64,000 bases of DNA. Source: Actinobacteria bacterium HGW-Actinobacteria-2. GTDB lineage: Bacteria; Actinomycetota; Actinomycetes; Propionibacteriales; Propionibacteriaceae. The stretch is taken from the NCBI GenBank assembly GCA_002841335.1, contig PHEY01000007.1:106461-170460 (forward strand). The letters run 5' to 3'. A program made the translations under genes and the position numbers. Positions 1 through 6,624 of the stretch are shown here, one piece after another (position 1 is the stretch's first letter; each line of letters begins with the position of its first letter). The notes beneath the pieces were generated by a model that was not told where the DNA came from, did not search any database, and saw only the letters and a program-made list of their open reading frames with translations.

Positions 1-206
1 AGCTCTCCGCGGACGAGCTGCGCGTCTTCGAGGTCATTCCGGCTCGGGGATCGCTGGGTGCCGGTGAGGCATCGCTGCGGGCCGGGGTGGCGGTGCCCAC
101 CTGCTTGGCGTTGCTGAACCGCCTCGCCGAGCGCGGCTTCGTCATTCAGGCCGAAGACGGAGGGTGGCGACTGGGTCAGCTCCGCCCTGATCAGGCCACG
201 GTGTAG
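1..206 (+). CDS. dprA: Probable DprA C-terminal winged-helix domain (5' truncated)
   Basis: An open frame enters from the left edge and ends at TAG 204-206, giving about 67 residues. The segment begins LSADELRVFEVIPARGS and ends in a WRLG strand. This fits the winged-helix domain found at the C-terminus of many DprA/Smf proteins, which load RecA onto incoming single-stranded DNA. The Rossmann-like core that would prove the assignment lies outside the window, so the name rests on the helix-turn-helix pattern and the terminal position. Another regulator with a C-terminal winged helix is possible. A hairpin with a T run follows immediately, so this is the end of a transcription unit. Confidence 0.5.
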   Translation, partial: LSADELRVFEVIPARGSLGAGEASLRAGVAVPTCLALLNRLAERGFVIQAEDGGWRLGQLRPDQATV

Positions 207-224
207 CCCCTATGGGGACTTTTT
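207..224 (+). terminator. Short intrinsic terminator after the dprA-like gene
   Basis: A CCCC/GGGG stem (207-210 and 214-217) with a three-base loop is followed by five T residues (220-224), one base after the stop codon of the dprA-like gene. The stem is short but the position and T run fit a rho-independent terminator. Confidence 0.5.
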
Positions 225-329
225 CCGGACAGTTCGGCTGCTTAACCTTGACGGAACAGGGGGGAGCAGCCGCTACTCGGCGAACCGAACACGGTGGGCA
301 GCGACTGACCTGGATAACACTCGCAACGT

Positions 330-366
330 CATGGGGTGGACGAGAGCCATGCTCGTCCACCCCATG
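330..366. terminator. Perfect 15-bp stem hairpin, probable terminator
   Basis: Bases 330-344 are exactly complementary to 352-366, with a 7-base loop and TCTTT directly after. This is the strongest hairpin in the gap between the dprA-like gene and the pseudouridine genes. It could end a short transcript from either side or be the 3' end of a small RNA starting after the first terminator; no RNA family was recognised. Confidence 0.5.
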
Positions 367-392
367 TCTTTGCATGCGGCTGGTAAAAAATG

Positions 393-409
393 TTAGCCTG
401 CCCTAATAT
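393..409 (+). promoter_or_regulatory. Possible operator/-10 region of the pseudouridine operon
   Basis: TTAGCCTGCCCTAA (393-406) has inverted TTAG/CTAA arms and agrees with the DtxR/IdeR-type 19-mer at about 12 of 19 positions. TAATAT (404-409) could be a -10 element, which would place the transcript start only a few bases before the ATG at 418. Both readings are weak on their own. Confidence 0.3.
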
Positions 410-417
410 GAGTTAGC

Positions 418-1536
418 ATGAAGCTCAGTCCACGCGAACGCGAGATCCTCGCACTGCTGCGTTCTCAGCCGACCCTCGACGCCGCTGGTGTCGCCCGCAT
501 CCTGGGGACGACCAAGGGGGCGGTGGCGGTGGCGCTGTCTTCGTTGACCGCCAAGGGCGAGATCGTCGGTCGCGGCTACCTGCTGCGTAACGAGCCGGGG
601 GCGGTCGTCATCGGTGGAGCGGTCTGGGACGTCAAGGCCCGCAGTAACGAGGCCATGCGCCTGTACACCTCGAATCCGTCCACCATCGCCCGCACGCCGG
701 GTGGGGTGGGACGCAACATCGCCGAGAATCTGGCCCGGCTCGGCTCGCCGGTGTCACTGATTGCCGCGGTGGGCCTGGATCAACCAGGACGTGAGTTGGT
801 GGCCCACACCGCTGAGGCTGGGGTCGACATGAGCCGAATCATCTTCAGTGCTCACGACACCGGCAGCTACATGGCTGCCCTGGACGCCTCTGGTGAACTG
901 ATCGTCGGCCAGTCCGACATGCTGGCCACTGATCGACTCGACGTGATGGCGGTGGCTCGGAATCAGGACGTGATCGAACGCGCGTCGGTGGTGGTGGTCG
1001 ATGGCAACCTGCCGCCCGCAGTCATCGATTGGGCGCTGGCCGTCGCCGGTGCCGCCGAGGTGACCGTCGTGATCGAGCCGGTGAGTGTGGCCAAGGCCAG
1101 TCGGCTGGCGCCGGTGCTGAGCCCCACGCGTCCGGTGTTCGCCATCAAGCCGAATGTCGATGAACTGGCCGCCCTCACTGGGATGGAGGTCGGCGACGAT
1201 GTCCGCTCGATCATCGCGGCAGCGCGCAAGCTGCAGGCGCGCGGGGTGACCTACGTCTGGGTCAGTCGCGGCGCCAACGGCAGCCTGCTGGTGGGCCCGG
1301 AGAACGCGGTCGAAGCCGTGTGGCCGGCCGAGGAGGTCGTGGACGTCACCGGAGCCGGAGACGCGATGACCGCCGGGTTCGTCCATGGTCTGATCGCCGG
1401 GGCCGAACCGGAGCAGGCAGCCCGTCAGGGCCAACTCGCCGCTGCGCTCACCGTGGCGAGCCCCCAGACCGTGCGTGCCGACCTCGGGGTCGCATTTGCC
1501 CAAGCCCTTCACGATTCACCTGGAGCTACCCGATGA
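418..1536 (+). CDS. PfkB-family pseudouridine kinase with N-terminal winged helix
   Basis: 372 residues. Residues 1-57 form a MarR/Lrp-like winged helix (SPREREILALL, then a recognition-helix region), and the rest is a PfkB ribokinase fold. The nucleoside-binding GGVGRN motif is at 95-100 and the catalytic DVTGAGD motif at 309-315. PfkB kinases next to psuG phosphorylate pseudouridine to pseudouridine 5'-phosphate, which PsuG then cleaves to uracil and ribose 5-phosphate. The stop overlaps the psuG start (ATGA at 1533-1536), so the two are translationally coupled. The HTH fusion is known in the YeiC/PsuK group and suggests autoregulation, which is inferred. Assignment to pseudouridine rests mainly on the neighbour. 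Confidence 0.85.
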   Translation: MKLSPREREILALLRSQPTLDAAGVARILGTTKGAVAVALSSLTAKGEIVGRGYLLRNEPGAVVIGGAVWDVKARSNEAMRLYTSNPSTIARTPGGVGRNIAENLARLGSPVSLIAAVGLDQPGRELVAHTAEAGVDMSRIIFSAHDTGSYMAALDASGELIVGQSDMLATDRLDVMAVARNQDVIERASVVVVDGNLPPAVIDWALAVAGAAEVTVVIEPVSVAKASRLAPVLSPTRPVFAIKPNVDELAALTGMEVGDDVRSIIAAARKLQARGVTYVWVSRGANGSLLVGPENAVEAVWPAEEVVDVTGAGDAMTAGFVHGLIAGAEPEQAARQGQLAAALTVASPQTVRADLGVAFAQALHDSPGATR

Positions 1537-2453
1537 CCGCTGTTCACCCCATGCTTGCCTTGTCCGACGACGTTCGCGCGGCTCTTGAAGCCGGCCGCGC
1601 CGTGGTCGCTTTGGAGTCGACGATCATCAGTCACGGGATGCCGTACCCCAAGAACGTCCAGACTGCTCGCGAGGTGGAGCAAATCATCCGCGATGCTGGT
1701 GCTGTCCCGGCCACAATCGCCATCCTTGACGGTGTTGCGCGGATCGGATTGAACGATGAGCAACTCGACCTGCTCGGGTCCGCTGACGGTGTTCGCAAGG
1801 TGAGCATCCGCGACCTGCCGTACGTGCTGGCCCGTGGCCTGCATGGCGCGACCACGGTGGCCTCGACGATGCGACTGGCCGCGTTGGCCGGCATCAAGGT
1901 GTTCGTCACCGGCGGCCTGGGCGGGGTCCACCGTGGGGGAGAGGTCAGCCTGGACATCTCCGCCGATCTCACTGAGCTCAGCCTGACCGACGTCGCCGTC
2001 GTCAGCGCCGGAGTGAAGTCGCTGCTGGACATCGGCCGCACCTTGGAAGTGCTGGAGACCTTGGGTGTGCCGGTGATCAGTGTCGGTAGCGATGAGTTCC
2101 CCTCGTTCTACTCCCGCTCGAGTGGCTTCCCTGCCCCGCTGCGGATGGACGATGTGGCAGACATCGCCAGCGCGATGCGGGCCAAGTGGGGCCTTGGTCT
2201 GGCCGGCGGCATCGTGGTGGCCAACCCGATCCCCGAGGGTGATGAGATCCCGCAAGCGCAGATCGGTGCTCTGATCGAACAGGCGCTGGCAGAGGCAGAT
2301 CAGCTCGGCATCACCGGCGCGGCGATCACCCCCTACCTGTTGGGTCGCATCGTGGAACTGTCCGGCGGCGAATCTCTGCGCGCAAACATCGCCTTGGTGA
2401 AGCACAACGCCGCTGTGGGCGCCCGACTGGCCCTCGCCTACGCCCGCAACTAG
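1533..2453 (+). CDS. psuG: Pseudouridine-5'-phosphate glycosidase
   Basis: 306 residues, the normal length for PsuG. The N-terminal ALESTIISHGMPYP segment, the central TGGLGGVHRG segment and the late ANPIP segment are family hallmarks. The enzyme splits the C-glycosidic bond of pseudouridine 5'-phosphate to uracil and ribose 5-phosphate and needs a divalent metal, usually Mn2+. I chose the ATG at 1533 because it overlaps the kinase stop in the usual ATGA arrangement; a longer frame upstream only reads through the kinase gene. The pair forms a complete salvage route for pseudouridine from RNA turnover. Confidence 0.93.
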   Translation: MTAVHPMLALSDDVRAALEAGRAVVALESTIISHGMPYPKNVQTAREVEQIIRDAGAVPATIAILDGVARIGLNDEQLDLLGSADGVRKVSIRDLPYVLARGLHGATTVASTMRLAALAGIKVFVTGGLGGVHRGGEVSLDISADLTELSLTDVAVVSAGVKSLLDIGRTLEVLETLGVPVISVGSDEFPSFYSRSSGFPAPLRMDDVADIASAMRAKWGLGLAGGIVVANPIPEGDEIPQAQIGALIEQALAEADQLGITGAAITPYLLGRIVELSGGESLRANIALVKHNAAVGARLALAYARN

Positions 2454-2553
2454 GGGCGACACAAGCCTCGGGAAATCCACAACGCTGGTGCGTCGAAAAT
2501 GGCCCAGCAGATCGGCTCGAATCGCCGCAGCGACTTGCCCATTCGGTCTGTTC

Positions 2554-2573
2554 GTATGCCCCCGGGGGTGTAC
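2554..2573. promoter_or_regulatory. CsoR/CstR-like operator ahead of the TusA/Qmo-like operon
   Basis: GTATGCCCCCGGGGGTGTAC is a 20-base near-perfect palindrome 51 bases before tusA. Its core ATGCCC-N4-GGGTGT matches the TACCC-N4-GGGTA style of CsoR-family operators, which respond to copper or, in CstR, to persulfides. TACCCT (2571-2576) may be the -10, so binding would block RNA polymerase. A related site lies at 14166-14181. The repressor gene is not in the window. Confidence 0.55.
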
Positions 2574-2623
2574 CCTGGAACCGATAAGCAAAGTTGCTGA
2601 TCAGACGAAGGAGAACCAAGGCA

Positions 2624-2884
2624 ATGTCAGCGTCCGTGGAAGAACTCAAGGCCATCGCAACCCCCGTCGTCGTCGACGCGCGGGGCGTCTCCTGCCCGGG
2701 TCCCATCTTGGCGGCCAAGAAGCAGATCGCAGGTGTCACTGTCGGTAATGTCATGGAGGTGTTGGCCACCGATTCCGGCACCTTGAAGGATATTCCGGCC
2801 TGGTGTCGGAAGATGGGTCACGATTTCCTGGGCTCGTTCGAAGAGGCCGGCGCGATCCACCTCTTCCTTCGCAAAGCGAAGTAG
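2624..2884 (+). CDS. tusA: TusA-family sulfur carrier protein
   Basis: 86 residues. The CPGP motif at residues 24-27 carries the cysteine that holds a persulfide in TusA proteins; the rest fits the small alpha/beta fold. TusA passes sulfane sulfur between rhodaneses, DsrE-type proteins and acceptors. The ATG at 2624 is preferred over an in-frame upstream ATG because an AAGGAG ribosome site (2608-2613) sits at the right distance. It is the first gene of the Qmo-like operon and so is the likely sulfur donor or acceptor for it, rather than a tRNA-thiolation TusA, because no tusBCDE genes are nearby. Confidence 0.9.
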   Translation: MSASVEELKAIATPVVVDARGVSCPGPILAAKKQIAGVTVGNVMEVLATDSGTLKDIPAWCRKMGHDFLGSFEEAGAIHLFLRKAK

Positions 2885-2890
2885 TCCGCC

Positions 2891-3319
2891 ATGTCGGGTT
2901 CTCCTCAGCCCGGCAGTGCACCTCGGATCCTGGTCTTCTCCACGATCAACATCTCCGACCCAGGCATCGACCTGGCCGGAAGTCGACACTTGGAGTACCC
3001 AGCGACGGTGCAGACCATGCCGGTTCCCTGCAGCAGTGGGCTCAAGCCCTCCTGGCTGATACATGCACTTGAGAAGGGGTTTGACGGTGTCTTCGTCGCC
3101 TCTGACGGTGAGGAGTGTTCCTACCTGCCCGATTGTGCCGAGCGAACCTCGCACATCATCGCCAAGACTCAGGAGTTGATGGCGGCCAAAGGGATCCCTG
3201 CTCAGCGACTCAAGATGGCGGCGGTCTGTTCGGTGTGTGCCGAGCCGTTCGCCAAGTACATGATCGAGTTCTCCGAGGCGTTGAAGCGCCTCGACGCCGA
3301 TGCCTCCGTGGCGTCATAG
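2891..3319 (+). CDS. MvhD/FlpD-like iron-sulfur protein
   Basis: 142 residues. The sequence resembles the MvhD/FlpD family (hydrogenase iron-sulfur subunit), which carries a [2Fe-2S] cluster and passes electrons to HdrA. Recognisable parts are DLAGSRHLEYP, VPCSSG, the FDGVFVA strand followed by DGEECSYLPDC, and a C-terminal VCSVCAEPFA segment. In sulfate reducers a similar domain is fused to the end of QmoB; here it is a free-standing gene. It starts six bases after tusA with little ribosome site, which suggests coupling. The exact Cys ligands cannot be fixed by eye. Confidence 0.75.
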   Translation: MSGSPQPGSAPRILVFSTINISDPGIDLAGSRHLEYPATVQTMPVPCSSGLKPSWLIHALEKGFDGVFVASDGEECSYLPDCAERTSHIIAKTQELMAAKGIPAQRLKMAAVCSVCAEPFAKYMIEFSEALKRLDADASVAS

Positions 3320-3342
3320 CCTTCAAGTATCAGAGAAAGTAA

Positions 3343-3831
3343 GTGACGAAGATGTCAAAGAAGACGATCATTGTTTTCAGCGGTGACTACGACCGGATGA
3401 TGGCGGCATTCATTATCGCCAACGGTGCCGCCGCAATGGATGATGAAGTAACGATGTTCTTCACATTCTGGGGCCTGTCCGCATTGCGTAAGACGCAGAA
3501 GCCGGCTGGCGTCAAGTCGGACAACAGCTTCCTTCAGAACATGTTCGGCGGAATGCTCCCGAAGCATGCAGAGAAACTGGGCCTGTCGAAATTCAACTTC
3601 GGTGGCGCCGGTCGTTTCATGATGAAGAAGGTCATGAAGTCCGAGAACGTGATGACGGTTGCCGAGTTGATCGAGACCGCGCAGGAGCAAGGCATCAAGA
3701 TGATCGCCTGCACCATGTCGATGGACGTGCTCGGCATCACCAAGGAAGAACTCATCGACGGCATCGAGTACGCCGGCGTCGCCACCTACCTGGGCGAAGC
3801 CGACGAAGCGAACGTCAACCTCTTCATCTGA
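3343..3831 (+). CDS. DsrE2-like (DsrE/DsrF/DrsH family) sulfur-transfer protein
   Basis: 162 residues. The start (TIIVFSGDYDRMMAAFIIANGAA) and MACTMSMDVLGI-like segment (here IACTMSMDVLGI) are typical of DsrE2/DrsE-like proteins that accompany TusA and Hdr-like genes in sulfur oxidisers. In characterised relatives conserved cysteines carry a trisulfide or persulfide and donate it to TusA; the Cys in ACTMSM is the evident candidate here. The GTG at 3343 has an AGAGAAAG stretch upstream; an ATG at 3352 (MSKKTIIV) is an equally plausible start. CCTGCGCGCAGG, a 12-base palindrome, follows the stop at 3834-3845. Confidence 0.85.
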   Translation: MTKMSKKTIIVFSGDYDRMMAAFIIANGAAAMDDEVTMFFTFWGLSALRKTQKPAGVKSDNSFLQNMFGGMLPKHAEKLGLSKFNFGGAGRFMMKKVMKSENVMTVAELIETAQEQGIKMIACTMSMDVLGITKEELIDGIEYAGVATYLGEADEANVNLFI

Positions 3832-3867
3832 CCCCTGCGCGCAGGCGCGACAAGCAAGGAGATAGCG

Positions 3868-6624
3868 ATGGACTACGACGTCCTCGTGGTGGGCAGCGGG
3901 ATCGGCGGCATGGAGTCGTCGATCAAGCTGGCTGACATGGGCTACCAGGTGCTACTGGTGGAGAAGGAAGCGAGCGTTGGTGGCCGGATGATCTTGCTGA
4001 GCAAGGTCTTCCCGACATTGGACTGCGCCTCGTGTATCTCCGGGCCGAAAATGTCGACCACCATTAACCACCCGAACATCAAGACGCTGGCGTACAGCGA
4101 GGTCGAGCAGATAAGCAGAAATGCGGATGGTCGATTCAACGTGCGTGTTCGGGAGAAGGCAAAGTTCGTCGACTGGGCTGCCTGCACCGGCTGTGATGTG
4201 TGCCAGAAGGAGTGCAGTGTCGCGGTTCCTGATCAGTTCAACGCGGAGCTGGCGCCGCGGCGGGCTGCCTACATCGCATTTCCCCAGGCCGTGCCGAAGA
4301 AGGCCGTTCTGGACCGGGCCGGTACTTCTCCGTGTATCGCCGCCTGCCCGGCAGGCATTAAGGCCCACGGTTACGTCTCGCTGACCCGGACGGGCAAGTA
4401 CGAGGAGGCTTTCCAGCTCAACCTGGACGCCACCCCGTTGGTCGGCACCTTGGGCCGCTCCTGCTACGCACCGTGTGAAAACGGCTGCACCCGCGGCCAG
4501 GTTGAGGGCACCGTGCCGATCCGGATGATCAAGCGGTTCGTCGCAGACCGGCACTACGCAGAGGCTGACGGTCCCGGCGTCGAGGCCGCTGCCCCCACCG
4601 GCAAGTCGGTAGCCATCATCGGATCGGGCCCGGCCGGCGTCACCGCCGCCTGGCAGCTGGCTCGGCAGGGTCACAAGGTCACCATCCATGAGGCCAAGGC
4701 GACCGCCGGTGGCCACCTGCGCCACGGCATCCCGGCCTTCCGGCTGCCCAAGGATGTGGTGGAGGCCGATCTGGCCAACCTGGACGCCCTCGGCGTCGAG
4801 ATCATCTGCAACTCGCCGGTGACCGACCTGCAGGCGCTGAAGGATTCCGGTTACGACGCCGTGATCGTCGCCACCGGTGCCTCTCGGGAAGCCGCCTGGT
4901 CGGTTCCCGGGGCCGACGGGGCCAACGTGGTCTCCGGCCTGGCCTTCCTCAAGGACGCGGCCGCGTCCCAGGCTGATCGCCTCGACGGCAAGCGTGTGGT
5001 GGTCGTGGGCGGTGACGTGGTCGCCATGAACGCCGCCCGGACCGCGCTGCGGTTGGGTGCCAGTGAGGCCACCGTGGTCGCCGAAGCCGCCAAGCCAGGC
5101 GCACTGGCCTGCAACGAGGTCGAGTACACCGAGGCTGCCGCCGAAGGTGTGAAGGTCATCTTCGCCACTGCCGTGGCGGAGATCGGCGCAGGCAGCGCCG
5201 CCACGCTGCGCTGCGTTCCCGCTTCGGCGAACGCTCCTGCAGCCACCGAGGGTGAGGATGGCGACTCCGACGAGACTGCAACGGATGCCTCGGCGGCGCC
5301 GTCGGCGCCCGCGTCCGCAGTGAGTTCCCTGGAAGCCGATGTGGTGATCAGCTGCCCCGGGCTCGAGGTGGATGAGACCTTGTTCGCCGAGCTGGCCGGG
5401 GTCGGCAACAAGACCCGGATCGCGGCCAACCGTCGCTCCTTGCAGACCAAGGCCAAGTGGCTGTTCGCGGCAGGCGATGCCGCCAGCGGGCTGTCCACGA
5501 TCACCCGCGCGGTCGGCTCGGGCCGGCGCGCGGCCCATATGGTCGACCGGTTCCTCGCCGGCAAGACGTTGGACGGCTTCGAACTGGACTCCAAGTTGTC
5601 GACCACCAAGCATCGTGAGGTGCTGGGCCGGCACAACCAGATCACCCACCGCGACCCGGTCACCGGGCAGGTCAGTCTGGTGACCAAGCCGACCGATTTC
5701 GCCGAGATCGAGGCGCCGCTGACCGAAGATCAGGCCCACACCGGTTCGGGGGCGTGTCTGGACTGCGGGGTCTGTTCCGAATGTCAGGAGTGCGCCAAGA
5801 AGTGCCCGGCGTTCGCCATCGACATGTCCCAGCGGGACAAGCTCACCGATGTCGAAGTGGGGGCGGTGGTGGTCTCCACCGGCCACAAGCTGTTCGCGGC
5901 CGACCTGAAGCCCGAGTACGGATTCGGTACCTATCCCAACGTGATCACTGCCATGCAGATGGATCGTCTGCTGGCACCGACTCGTCCGTTCAACACGGTG
6001 TTGCGTCCCGGCGACGGCAAGGTGCCGGACCGGATCGCCTACATCTCCTGCACCGGCTCGCGCGACAAGACCGTCGGCAACCCGCTGTGCTCGAAGTTCT
6101 GCTGCATGTACTCCATCAAGCAGAACCAGCTGATCATGGGCGCTCTCCCGCTGGCCGACGTGACCATGCACTACATGGACATGCGAGCCGCCGGAAAGCG
6201 GTACGAGGAGTTCTACACCCAGGCCCAAGACATGGGCGCGCAGTACATCAAGGGACGCGTGGCCAAGATCACCGAGGAACCCAACGGTGACCTGTTGGTG
6301 CGCTACGAGGACATCGACAACGGCGGTGGCATCGTGGAAGCCAGCTACGACCTGGTCGTCCTCGCCGTGGGCATCCAGCCGAACCGAGATGTCGAGAAGC
6401 TGTTCGGCGACACTCCGCTGGGGCTGGACGAGTACTACTACGTCGCCGAGCCCAGCGCCGAGCTGAGTCCCGGTCAGACCAACATCCCCGGAGTCTTCGT
6501 GGCCGGCACCTCCGCCGGCGCCAAGGACATCGTGGACACGATCCTTCATGCCGGCGCGGCGGTCGCTCAAGTGGCCGCTCACCTGGAGCACCACCACTTC
6601 GCCGCTGAGGAGGCGCTGGTATGA
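3868..6624 (+). CDS. QmoA/HdrA-like flavoprotein with inserted GltD-type NAD(P)H-oxidoreductase module
   Basis: 918 residues, far longer than QmoA or HdrA. The N-terminal FAD motif is GSGIGGMESS, followed by CASCISGPKMS and the four-Cys motif CTGCDVCQKEC at 106-116. From about residue 150 to 580 a glutamate-synthase-small-subunit (GltD/NfnB) type module is inserted: CIAACPAG at 156-163, GSGPAG dinucleotide site at 252-257, a second Rossmann site (VVVGGDVVAMNAA) and an AAGDAASG segment. An acidic/Ala/Pro-rich linker interrupts it near 458-491. HdrA sequence then resumes with a Cys-rich motif starting at C630 and Cys at 728, 741, 745 and 746. Inference: it could exchange electrons with NAD(P)H as well as with partner Fe-S proteins. 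AAGGAG precedes the ATG. Confidence 0.85.
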   Translation: MDYDVLVVGSGIGGMESSIKLADMGYQVLLVEKEASVGGRMILLSKVFPTLDCASCISGPKMSTTINHPNIKTLAYSEVEQISRNADGRFNVRVREKAKFVDWAACTGCDVCQKECSVAVPDQFNAELAPRRAAYIAFPQAVPKKAVLDRAGTSPCIAACPAGIKAHGYVSLTRTGKYEEAFQLNLDATPLVGTLGRSCYAPCENGCTRGQVEGTVPIRMIKRFVADRHYAEADGPGVEAAAPTGKSVAIIGSGPAGVTAAWQLARQGHKVTIHEAKATAGGHLRHGIPAFRLPKDVVEADLANLDALGVEIICNSPVTDLQALKDSGYDAVIVATGASREAAWSVPGADGANVVSGLAFLKDAAASQADRLDGKRVVVVGGDVVAMNAARTALRLGASEATVVAEAAKPGALACNEVEYTEAAAEGVKVIFATAVAEIGAGSAATLRCVPASANAPAATEGEDGDSDETATDASAAPSAPASAVSSLEADVVISCPGLEVDETLFAELAGVGNKTRIAANRRSLQTKAKWLFAAGDAASGLSTITRAVGSGRRAAHMVDRFLAGKTLDGFELDSKLSTTKHREVLGRHNQITHRDPVTGQVSLVTKPTDFAEIEAPLTEDQAHTGSGACLDCGVCSECQECAKKCPAFAIDMSQRDKLTDVEVGAVVVSTGHKLFAADLKPEYGFGTYPNVITAMQMDRLLAPTRPFNTVLRPGDGKVPDRIAYISCTGSRDKTVGNPLCSKFCCMYSIKQNQLIMGALPLADVTMHYMDMRAAGKRYEEFYTQAQDMGAQYIKGRVAKITEEPNGDLLVRYEDIDNGGGIVEASYDLVVLAVGIQPNRDVEKLFGDTPLGLDEYYYVAEPSAELSPGQTNIPGVFVAGTSAGAKDIVDTILHAGAAVAQVAAHLEHHHFAAEEALV

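Noticed and set aside
2454..2623. Riboswitch ahead of tusA
   Set aside because: No known aptamer core was seen; the palindrome explains the visible structure.
2891..3319. Reading the second operon gene as a DsrE-type protein
   Set aside because: The Cys pattern and DLAG...LEYP start fit MvhD/FlpD better than DsrE.
3952..6597. Long open frame on the minus strand opposite the QmoA-like gene
   Set aside because: It is a shadow of a high-GC gene; the plus-strand protein has FAD and Fe-S motifs and a good ribosome site, while the minus-strand translation has no recognisable domain.
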